Assembly (NCBI RefSeq): GCF_004519315.1
Contig: NZ_SOZE01000024.1
Span: forward strand, 1-64,000
Reading direction: 5' to 3'
Origin: Mucilaginibacter psychrotolerans
GTDB lineage: Bacteria > Bacteroidota > Bacteroidia > Sphingobacteriales > Sphingobacteriaceae
DNA: 64,000 bases
Positions within the stretch are counted from its first letter, which is position 1; each line of letters opens with the position of its first letter. The notes under the pieces are model-generated. The model did not search any database. It was given only the letters and a program-made list of their open reading frames with translations, and was not told the origin of the DNA. Made by a program: the position numbers and the translations under genes. Positions 41,579-48,716 of this stretch are shown here, in pieces.

Positions 41579-42070
41579 ATGGCTAAATTGCTCAGATATA
41601 TTTTTATTTTATTGGTTATTGCCATTGCAACCGGCTATGAAGTATCTGCGCAGGCTACCAATTTAAAGCAAACCAATGATAACCGGCCCGCATTGCAGCC
41701 AGCTGGCCGAGCCAGGGCTAACGGCAAAAAAATAGAAGCTGCCCGCGACAAATTCCTGGCCCAGCAGCTTGATCTTACAGACGAAGAAGCCAAAGCTTTT
41801 TGGCCCCTTTATCATACCTATCAGGAAGAACTGAAAGCCGTACGCATTTTGAAAAGATTAAACAGTACCAGTTCATCAACAGGTGCTGCGCAGATAGACA
41901 AGGAATTGTATTACGATAATCAGATGCTTACCATCAAAAGGAAATATCTGGATGAATTCCTCAAGATAGTCCCTTCATCTAAAATAAGCATCCTTTACAA
42001 AAGCGAACGGGCCTTCAACGATGAAGTAATCAAGCAACTCAGCGAGCGCAGTATACGTGCCGGGAACTAG
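41579..42070 (+). CDS. Secreted Spy/CpxP-like (LTxxQ-type) protein
   Basis: 163 residues from ATG 41579, 13 bases after the previous stop (the earlier ATG 41552 overlaps that gene). A signal peptide (1-24) ends near Val-Ser-Ala-Gln. The mature helical protein contains 'AARDKFLAQQLDLTDEEAKA' and 'FWPLYHTYQEELKAV', a pattern like the Spy/CpxP/zinc-resistance-associated family, which are periplasmic chaperones or stress sensors. Third gene of the ECF sigma operon; the set looks like an envelope-stress regulon controlling itself. Confidence 0.8.
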   Translation: MAKLLRYIFILLVIAIATGYEVSAQATNLKQTNDNRPALQPAGRARANGKKIEAARDKFLAQQLDLTDEEAKAFWPLYHTYQEELKAVRILKRLNSTSSSTGAAQIDKELYYDNQMLTIKRKYLDEFLKIVPSSKISILYKSERAFNDEVIKQLSERSIRAGN

Positions 42071-42190
42071 TTGGCGCATTGAGTCATTAGGTCATTTGTA
42101 ATTTAAAGAGTCGAATAATTAGCAAGCTTTCTTTTTTACCCTTAGTTTTGCTCTTGTCGTAGGGCAATGACCCAGTGACACAATGACCCA

Positions 42191-42577
42191 ATGACACAAA
42201 GTACCTTCAAAGAAAAAGACATGCAGGCCATCATCGGCTGGATACTCCGCGCCGGGGTGCTCATCTCCATGTCCGTGGTATTTATTGGTGGCATTTTATT
42301 TCTATACCGGCACGGACACGACATTCCCGATTACCATACCTTTAAAGGTGTTCCCGATTTTGTGCATAACGCATCGGGCATCATCAACGGCATATTTACA
42401 TTAAGGGGCAGGGCCATTATACAGGCCGGCATTATCCTGCTCATTGCCACCCCGGTTATCCGCGTGGTGTTTTCGGCCATTGGTTTCGTGCTGGAGAAGG
42501 ATTATCTGTACGTCGGCATCACTCTTATCGTTTTGCTGATCATCTTCGTCAGCATGTTCAGCGGGCACGCGGGCTGA
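42191..42577 (+). CDS. DUF1634-family membrane protein
   Basis: 128 residues with three membrane helices (about 13-34, 72-98, 104-124). 'IIGWILRAGVLISMSVVFIG' and 'GRAIIQAGIILLIATPVIRV' are characteristic of DUF1634. In other bacteria the gene normally follows a TauE/SafE-type sulfite/anion exporter gene, which is absent here. The 115 bases upstream contain repeats of AATGACCCA words. Function unknown. Confidence 0.85.
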   Translation: MTQSTFKEKDMQAIIGWILRAGVLISMSVVFIGGILFLYRHGHDIPDYHTFKGVPDFVHNASGIINGIFTLRGRAIIQAGIILLIATPVIRVVFSAIGFVLEKDYLYVGITLIVLLIIFVSMFSGHAG

Positions 42578-42618
42578 TCTTTTTTAAAACCAATCTTCAT
42601 TTGCCTTGCTATATAGAT

Positions 42619-42834
42619 ATGCACAGGCAGACCGTTCAATCATCGGCTCTACAAAGTATCGGCTATGATGCCCAAACCCACACCCTCGAACTGGAGTTTA
42701 AGGAACACAGCGGCGTATGGCAATATTTCGGTTTCAAGCCTTCTGCCTATAAAAAATTCATCAAAAGCGAATCCTTAGGCAACTTTTTCGTCACTAAAAT
42801 TAAAGGGAAGTATAAGGAAAAGAAAGTAGGTTAA
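42619..42834 (+). CDS. KTSC-domain protein
   Basis: 71 residues from ATG 42619. It matches the small KTSC domain: 'SSALQSIGYDAQTHTLELEF', 'GVWQYFGFKPSAYKKFIKSE' and a basic tail. Domains of this type are found alone or fused to nucleic-acid-related proteins; their function is not settled. It may share a transcript with the DUF1634 gene (41 bases upstream). Confidence 0.85.
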   Translation: MHRQTVQSSALQSIGYDAQTHTLELEFKEHSGVWQYFGFKPSAYKKFIKSESLGNFFVTKIKGKYKEKKVG

Positions 42835-42889
42835 AATATCTTTCTTAATCAGCACATTTGAAATCTAAAATCTGCACATCTGCAGCTAC

Positions 42890-42957
42890 GTTAATTCGCT
42901 CCCTTCCGCATCCTCTCCTGCTCCAACTCGGTACCGGTTTGGTGTTTGGTAGCAGTC
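42890..42957 (-). pseudogene. Relic of the 3-prime end of an outer-membrane receptor gene
   Basis: 68 bases matching 43974-44041 at 64 positions. On the minus strand it encodes 'TKHQTGTELEQERMRKGAN' and a TAA, the tail of the receptor whose intact gene ends at 43975. The differences are one Asp-to-Glu change, one Ala-to-Thr change, a synonymous Leu codon and TAG to TAA, as expected for a paralogue tail rather than random decay. Confidence 0.8.
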
Positions 42958-42959
42958 AA

Positions 42960-43254
42960 GGCGCGAAGTATCGCGTCTCTACGGAGAATTACGATGATTA
43001 TTGTAGAGACGCGATACATCGCGTCTCCCATAGGATGGGTCAAATGGCATTTCGTAATTTGCATCGGTAAGACGCGAAGTATCGCGTCTTACTCTACGGA
43101 GAATTACGATGATTATTGTAGAGATGCGATACATCGCGTCTCCCAAGGATGGGTCAAATGGCATTTCGTAATTTGCATCGGTAAGACGCGAAGTATCGCG
43201 TATCTACGGAGAATGATGATGGTTTTTCGTAGAGACGCGACACATCGCGTCTCC
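42960..43254. repeat. Tandem array of three REPINs
   Basis: Three copies (42960-43028, 43071-43143, 43185-43254) with a period of 111-114 bases. Each is a pair of inverted REP hairpins: GACGCGA-AGTA-TCGCGTC followed by CTAC, about 20 bases, then GTAG followed by AGACGCGA-TACA-TCGCGTCT. The conserved GTAG tetranucleotide beside the palindrome is the hallmark of RAYT-associated REPs. The spacers between copies are nearly identical (GGATGGGTCAAATGGCATTT...). The cognate transposase gene follows directly. Confidence 0.9.
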
Positions 43255-43336
43255 AGTAGGACAGGCAACCAAATTAATATACGCTCAAGAAGTTATGAGT
43301 CTCGTTTCTTCACGCAAATCCCTAAATTGCATTTCT

Positions 43337-43870
43337 ATGGACGACATCTATAAAAACAAATATCGCATTTCGCCCGCGCGATTGAAGGGCTGGGATTATG
43401 GCTCTCATGGATTATACTACATTACGATATGTACAAAAAACCGCAGCCACTATTTCGGTGAAATAGAAAAAGGAGAAAACGAAACTGCTTTCTTGAATAG
43501 AACGGAAATTGCAGATGTGGCGGAAAGCAATTGGTTTAGTATCCCTGAATTTCACCCTTATGTTGAGGTAGATTCATTTGTTTTAATGCCAAATCATTTA
43601 CATGGCATTTTATTTATCAACAGGCCAGATAAATTAACATGGTCAACCAACAAATTTGGCCCTCAATCAAAAAATTTAGCGTCGATATTGAGGGGATATA
43701 AATCATCAGTAACGCAGTACGCGAAAGAAAATGCAATAGAATTTGTTTGGCAACCCCGTTATTACGACCATATAATCAGGAATCAAAAGGAATATGAAAA
43801 TATAGTGGGGTATATTTATAATAATCCTCATAACTGGTTGCTTAACGGCGATGTTATCGAAGACATGTAA
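43337..43870 (+). CDS. REP-associated tyrosine transposase (RAYT)
   Basis: 177 residues from ATG 43337. Y1-transposase fold with the HUH motif as H87-Leu-H89 in 'DSFVLMPNHLHGI'. 'LASILRGYKSSVTQYA' and 'FVWQPRYYDHIIRN' follow, holding the candidate catalytic tyrosines (Y121 or Y142/Y143; not decided by eye). 'YENIVGYIYNNPHNW' ends the domain. RAYTs are single-copy relatives of IS200/IS605 transposases thought to mobilise REP/REPIN sequences. GTAG-headed REPs lie on both sides, supporting a self-associated unit. Its AT content is higher than that of neighbouring genes. Confidence 0.93.
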   Translation: MDDIYKNKYRISPARLKGWDYGSHGLYYITICTKNRSHYFGEIEKGENETAFLNRTEIADVAESNWFSIPEFHPYVEVDSFVLMPNHLHGILFINRPDKLTWSTNKFGPQSKNLASILRGYKSSVTQYAKENAIEFVWQPRYYDHIIRNQKEYENIVGYIYNNPHNWLLNGDVIEDM

Positions 43871-43888
43871 ATAGTGCTGCCCGGCTAA

Positions 43889-43963
43889 ATACATCGCGTC
43901 TCCCGTAAGACATGTAAGGGGCTGATATGCATTGTCAAGACGCGAAGTATCGCGTCTCTACGG
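43889..43963. repeat. REP copies downstream of the RAYT gene
   Basis: A truncated half REP (ATACATCGCGTCTCC, 43889-43903) and a complete hairpin with its tail (GACGCGA-AGTA-TCGCGTCTCTAC, about 43939-43961). These close the right side of the RAYT unit. Confidence 0.85.
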
Positions 43964-43974
43964 TGATTATTTTG

Positions 43975-46425
43975 CTAATTCGCTCCCTTCCGCATCCTGT
44001 CCTGCTCCAGCTCGGTACCGGTTTGGTGTTTGGTAGCAGCCTTCACGGTCGATTTGCCGAAACGGTAGGTAAAGGCCAGGCGGGCTATGCGTGTTTCGGG
44101 TTTGCCGTTGATGCGTAAATCGATGTTTTGGTACAGGGTGTAGGCCCTATCGCGGTTGGTGTTGAATATATCTGCCACGTTGAGGCTAAGCTTGCCGCGC
44201 TTACCAAATATGGGGGTGCTCATCCCGGCGTTAACGTAATAGTTGGGGCTAAACCTGCGAATGCCGTACTGGTTGGCCGTTTCGTAAAAGCCGGTTATCT
44301 CCAGCGCCAGGCTTTTGCTCAGGCTGATGTTTTGCGTGGTATTGAAGATGATATCGGCAGCACCTTTATCCAGGTTACCGTTTTCGGGGTAGGTAGTGTA
44401 ATGATAGTAGCCTGCGTTTACGTCAATCTCGCCCTTCCAGCATTTGGCCACAGTATAAGGCGTCATCACTTGCAGGCCTATGTCCTTTACATCGCCCAGG
44501 TTGCGCGTGGTAGTAAGGTTAACCTTGGTGGCATCGTTTTGGCTGTAGAAGGCGAAGTTAGCGTCCGTAGTTTTCCCGGCATACAACGCTATCGAAAGGC
44601 TTTGGTTATAAGTATAGGTTAAGGTGATCGTGTTGCTGTACTCGGGCTTCAGGTAGGGGTTGCCGCTCTGGAAATCGTAAGGATCTATATAATACAAAAA
44701 GGGGTTGAGGCTCTCGTAATCGGGCCTTAGAATTCCCCGCGTAAAGCTTAAGGCGTAATCGTGCTGTTCACTTTGCGCATAATGGAGCAACAGGTTGGGG
44801 AACAGCTTGAAGTAGTTGGAAACATTTATGGTGCTCATGGTAGATGCTGCGCCCATAGAACTACCCTGCGAATGGGTGTACTCTCCGCGCAGCCCGGCCA
44901 CCATATCAAATTTGCCAAAGGCCGCTGTATAGTTTAAATAACCGGCATTTACTTCTTCTTTATAAGAAAAGTTATTGCTGAAGGTAGGGTCGACCGTGTA
45001 GGCACCATTTACCAGCGGGCCGAATATAAGGTTGTTATCACTTTTAGTATGGCTAAATTTAAAGCCGATTTCCAGTTTAGATGTTTTATTGAGCGGGTTG
45101 GCATAATCCAGCATCCCCGTCCAGTTCCGGCGCTGAGATGGCGAAAGGTTCTGTAATGATTGAGGCTGGCGGTACACCGAGCCGGCTGCATCGAAAAAAG
45201 TATTATTGATGTACTCGGCCGAATGCCTGGTATAAGGCAGGTAAGTTAAACTGGCGGCTAAGGTGCGCCCCGCATCATCAAGCTTGCCGCTGTAGTTGAT
45301 ATTGTAGTTGATGTTGCGTAGGTCGCGATCCACACGGCTGTTTACCAGTATTACCGAATCAAGGTGCCCCTGGTTGGCAATTTTAAGGCTATTGTTTTTG
45401 GTGAAATTGTTATCTGTTACAAATCCATAAACCTGTACGCCGAGGGTATGGTTGGGTGCGAGCGTGAAATCGGCCCCGAGGCGGTAATTGTGGCTGTAGG
45501 TTTCCTGCTGACCGTAGTAGTTGAGGTTATAGCTGCTTAATGCGCCGGCATCATTTACGTTACGGTTGCTGGTGAAGCCCCGATAGGTTTTGTTGGCGTT
45601 GATATTATACAGGCCAAACACATTTACATACTTGCTGCGGCTGTTAAAGGTAAGGCCGGCTATGCCTTTATAAAACTTCCCGTAGCCGGCAGTTAAGTTG
45701 AAGGTGCCGTTTGTACCGATGTTCTTGCCCTTCTTCATCACGATATTGATGACCCCGCCGGCAGATGCATCGTACCTTGCCGAGCCCCCCGTGATGAGTT
45801 CGATCCGGTCTACATTGCTGCCCTGGGTGCTCCGCAGGAGTGCCGCCAGGTCGGCCCCGGTGATGTTGGTAGGGCGGCCATCTATTAGTATCAAAGCTTT
45901 TTGCCTGCCGCTGATGCTGATGTTATCGCCATCGGCAACCTTTACGCCGGGCGTTTGGGTTAAAATATCCAATACGTTCTTGCCATCGGCGGTGATGCTG
46001 GCTGCCGGGTTTACAATCGTTTTGCCCGGGCGAACCTCTACGAATGCTTTCTTGCCCACGATAGCTACTTCTTTCAGCTGAGTATCGGCCGGCTGCAGAT
46101 ATATAGGCTGTGCAGTAAGCTGCTGCCCGGCAGCTAGCTGGAACGCAGGCGAGTAAGCTTTAAGGTATCCGAGGCGGAAAGCCGCCACGATGTAGCTGCC
46201 CGATGGCACGTTGCGGAAGGTATAAGCACCTAAGTGATCAACCAGAGCCGACATTACTATCGAAGAGTCGCGTTGGTTAAGCAAAATGGCCGTAGCGGCT
46301 TCGGCAGCCGTATTATTTGGTATATATATATTACCCTTGATTGTTGCGAGCGTGGTTTGGGCGTTACAAAAACCAAAAAAGCCCGCTGTGAATACAAGCA
46401 GTAAACATCCTGTTTTAAAACTCAT
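43975..46425 (-). CDS. TonB-dependent receptor-like outer-membrane barrel protein
   Basis: 816 residues. Signal peptide 1-22 (cleavage at Cys-Asn-Ala-Gln), a carboxypeptidase-regulatory-like domain (about 28-110, 'AYTFRNVPSGSYIVAAFRLG'), a plug domain (about 125-235: 'GKNVLDILTQTPGVKVADGD', 'LILIDGRPTNI', 'IELITGGSARYDASAGGVIN') and a barrel to the end. No N-terminal TonB box is obvious and no SusD gene is adjacent. The final 68 bases are duplicated at 42890-42957, on the other side of the RAYT unit. Substrate unknown. Confidence 0.9.
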   Translation of the reverse strand: MSFKTGCLLLVFTAGFFGFCNAQTTLATIKGNIYIPNNTAAEAATAILLNQRDSSIVMSALVDHLGAYTFRNVPSGSYIVAAFRLGYLKAYSPAFQLAAGQQLTAQPIYLQPADTQLKEVAIVGKKAFVEVRPGKTIVNPAASITADGKNVLDILTQTPGVKVADGDNISISGRQKALILIDGRPTNITGADLAALLRSTQGSNVDRIELITGGSARYDASAGGVINIVMKKGKNIGTNGTFNLTAGYGKFYKGIAGLTFNSRSKYVNVFGLYNINANKTYRGFTSNRNVNDAGALSSYNLNYYGQQETYSHNYRLGADFTLAPNHTLGVQVYGFVTDNNFTKNNSLKIANQGHLDSVILVNSRVDRDLRNINYNINYSGKLDDAGRTLAASLTYLPYTRHSAEYINNTFFDAAGSVYRQPQSLQNLSPSQRRNWTGMLDYANPLNKTSKLEIGFKFSHTKSDNNLIFGPLVNGAYTVDPTFSNNFSYKEEVNAGYLNYTAAFGKFDMVAGLRGEYTHSQGSSMGAASTMSTINVSNYFKLFPNLLLHYAQSEQHDYALSFTRGILRPDYESLNPFLYYIDPYDFQSGNPYLKPEYSNTITLTYTYNQSLSIALYAGKTTDANFAFYSQNDATKVNLTTTRNLGDVKDIGLQVMTPYTVAKCWKGEIDVNAGYYHYTTYPENGNLDKGAADIIFNTTQNISLSKSLALEITGFYETANQYGIRRFSPNYYVNAGMSTPIFGKRGKLSLNVADIFNTNRDRAYTLYQNIDLRINGKPETRIARLAFTYRFGKSTVKAATKHQTGTELEQDRMRKGAN

Positions 46426-46629
46426 TAACTATTGGTAGATTTTTATTCGATATAGTGCGTTTAGGACGTGGCAAATTTAATAAAATATTAATTTGATGTA
46501 TTGTTAATATGCTTTTTACGCATCATAAAAATAAATGTTGCGTGTAGTTATTAGATATAGCAAATTAAAAGCTTTTAAATTTTATTAAATTCGCCCAAAA
46601 GTATCTCCAAAATAACAGGTTAACCCCGG

Positions 46630-47916
46630 ATGAAAAGAATATACATTTTAGCACTCGCCCTTTTTTTTACGGCAAATGCCATGGCGCAAACCGTGCCGGC
46701 CAACTTTGCGCCGGTGCTGGCTAAGTTTAAGCAGTTTTATAATAACGCACAACCCGATAGCATCTACGCCATGTTTGCGCCCGAAATGAAAACGGCTATG
46801 CCGTTGGATAAATGGAACGCCACCACCATACAGCTAAAAACCCAGCTGGGTAATCTGGTGAAAGCCGATGCAGACCGCTACGTTGCGCCAACGGCTATAT
46901 ACAAGGCAACTTTTGCCAACGCAGTGTTCTTTTTGAACCTATCGCTCAACAGTCAAAACAAACTGGTAGGCGTGTTTTTTACCCCTTACCAGGAACCTAC
47001 TAAAACCATACAAATGGATGCCTCAATTACCGAGGAGCCCGTGCTGTTCAAGATGTTTACAGGCACCATCCCCGGTACGTTAAGCATACCTAAGGATGCT
47101 AAAGGTAAAGTGCCGGTGGTGCTCATCATCCCCGGATCGGGCCCTACCGACCGCGACGGTAACAGCCCTAAACTGGGCCTAAACGGCAATACTTATAAAA
47201 TGCTGGCTAACGAACTGGGCAAAAACGGCATAGCCGTACTGCGTTACGATAAACGCCTGGTGGGCCAGAGCGTAACTTCTACCAAGGAAAAAGAACTGCG
47301 TTTTACCGATTATGTAGACGATGCAGTGGGCCTGATCAACATGTTGAATGAGGATCCACGTTTTTCTAAAGTTATCGTGTTAGGGCATAGCGAAGGCTCA
47401 CTGGTTGGTTTGCTTTCGCTGCGCGATCAGCCCGTTAAAGCCTTTATATCGGTTGCCGGTGCCGGTCGCTCTGCTGAGAAAATAGTATTAGAGCAGGTAG
47501 AAAAAGAACAGCCCAAGTTTTTGGTAGATCAGTATAAAACCATGGTGGATAGCTTGCGCAAAGGTAAAACTACCGACTATATGGATCCGCAATTGTATTA
47601 CATCGCCCGGCCAAGCATCCAGCCGTACCTCATGTCGTGGTACAGGTACGACCCTTACAACATTATGAAGAGGGTGAAAATTCCTACGCTGATATTGCAA
47701 GGCACAACCGATATACAGGTACCGGTAGATGATGCGGATAAACTGAAGAAAGCAAATTCTGATGCGAAACTGGTTATCATTACCGGCATGAACCATATCC
47801 TGAAAGAAGCCCCCGCCGACCGACAACAGAATAAAGCCACCTATAGCAACCCCGCCCTCCCCTTAAAACCAGAATTGGTAACGGCGATAGTGGAATTTGT
47901 GAATGGGGTGAAGTAG
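46630..47916 (+). CDS. Secreted alpha/beta hydrolase with N-terminal DUF3887-like domain
   Basis: 428 residues. Signal peptide 1-19 (Met-Ala-Gln cleavage). Residues about 22-120 form a DUF3887-like alpha+beta domain. The alpha/beta hydrolase domain starts near 'VPVVLIIPGSGPTDRDGNSP'. The nucleophile elbow is 'LGHSEGSLVG' with S254. The acid is probably in 'LQGTTDIQVPVDDADK' and the His in 'ITGMNHILKEA'. A periplasmic esterase or peptidase-like enzyme; substrate unknown. Convergent with the DinB gene, with a long inverted repeat in between. Confidence 0.9.
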   Translation: MKRIYILALALFFTANAMAQTVPANFAPVLAKFKQFYNNAQPDSIYAMFAPEMKTAMPLDKWNATTIQLKTQLGNLVKADADRYVAPTAIYKATFANAVFFLNLSLNSQNKLVGVFFTPYQEPTKTIQMDASITEEPVLFKMFTGTIPGTLSIPKDAKGKVPVVLIIPGSGPTDRDGNSPKLGLNGNTYKMLANELGKNGIAVLRYDKRLVGQSVTSTKEKELRFTDYVDDAVGLINMLNEDPRFSKVIVLGHSEGSLVGLLSLRDQPVKAFISVAGAGRSAEKIVLEQVEKEQPKFLVDQYKTMVDSLRKGKTTDYMDPQLYYIARPSIQPYLMSWYRYDPYNIMKRVKIPTLILQGTTDIQVPVDDADKLKKANSDAKLVIITGMNHILKEAPADRQQNKATYSNPALPLKPELVTAIVEFVNGVK

Positions 47917-48155
47917 GACCGTTGATTTTTCGCGATTATTTTTTTTAAGGTGCTCCAGGGCTTCGTCGTTTTAATGATTACGTTGATTTCGCTGATTATT
48001 TCTGAACCTTGATTTACTTGATTGGAGGATTTCTTGATTGCACAATATGTTGATTATGTATCGGCCTTAATCCTAAATCAGGGAATCCTATAATCTAAAA
48101 AATCAAGGTTTCAGACAATCAGCGCAATCCTTTAAATCATTGAAATCAACGGTCC
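47916..48155. repeat. Long-armed inverted repeat filling the gap between convergent genes
   Basis: Outer arms GGACCGTTGATTT (47916-47928) and AAATCAACGGTCC (48143-48155) are exact complements and touch both gene ends. Inner arms of about 43 bases (around 47974-48016 and 48096-48139) pair imperfectly; both strands carry GCTGATT and CCTTGATTT words. The whole gap can fold on itself. Confidence 0.75.
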
Positions 48156-48619
48156 CATATCCCCAGCAACCTCCGCAACAAAACAATCTCTGCCGTGTGG
48201 TAGGCATTATGATCGGCTACCTGCAGGGCTTCGCGCAGGATGTTTTGACCGTTACCATGGGGGATGGGTTTGTAAATATCTTCGCTCTTTAATAAATTCA
48301 GGAATTCGGTGCGATCAGCATTGATCTGTTCGATGTTTTTTTCCCATGCGGCATCTTTGGGTTCGGCATCTTTGGGCCAGTAATCATCGGGCCAGTTGGG
48401 CGATTGGTGGTTGCCATCTTTGCTGAACTCCAGCATATCCCATTGCGCAATACGTATATGCTCGGCAAGCTGCCATATGCTGTAAGGCAGGCTATCAGGT
48501 TTCTTCCCCCTGAATTCGGCGGGGATATCCTTTACGGCCTCGGCTAATGTAGCATGGGCGCTGCCGCCCTCAAGCAGTTTTACCAATTCGGCAATTAATA
48601 GCTTATGTTCTTCGTTCAT
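48146..48619 (-). CDS. DinB-family protein
   Basis: 157 residues forming a four-helix bundle. Metal-binding histidines are suggested by 'IWQLAEHIRIAQWDMLEF' and 'VADHNAYHTAEIVLLRRLLG', the usual DinB/YfiT-type H...H-x3-H arrangement. Members are metal-dependent thiol transferases or of unknown function. The last two codons lie within the inverted repeat shared with the convergent hydrolase gene. Confidence 0.88.
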   Translation of the reverse strand: MNEEHKLLIAELVKLLEGGSAHATLAEAVKDIPAEFRGKKPDSLPYSIWQLAEHIRIAQWDMLEFSKDGNHQSPNWPDDYWPKDAEPKDAAWEKNIEQINADRTEFLNLLKSEDIYKPIPHGNGQNILREALQVADHNAYHTAEIVLLRRLLGIWDR

Positions 48620-48716
48620 AACTAAGGTGTTTCACTTTGCAACAAAATCGCCGCAGATTTGATTTATATGCGTCAAATTATCTAAGTTTAGCAACCAAAG
48701 CAAATCTGGTAAAACA

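Noticed and set aside
42960-43254. Regular repeats resembling a CRISPR array
   Set aside because: The units are paired inverted REP hairpins with near-identical spacers of about 41 bases and no cas genes, so they are REPINs.
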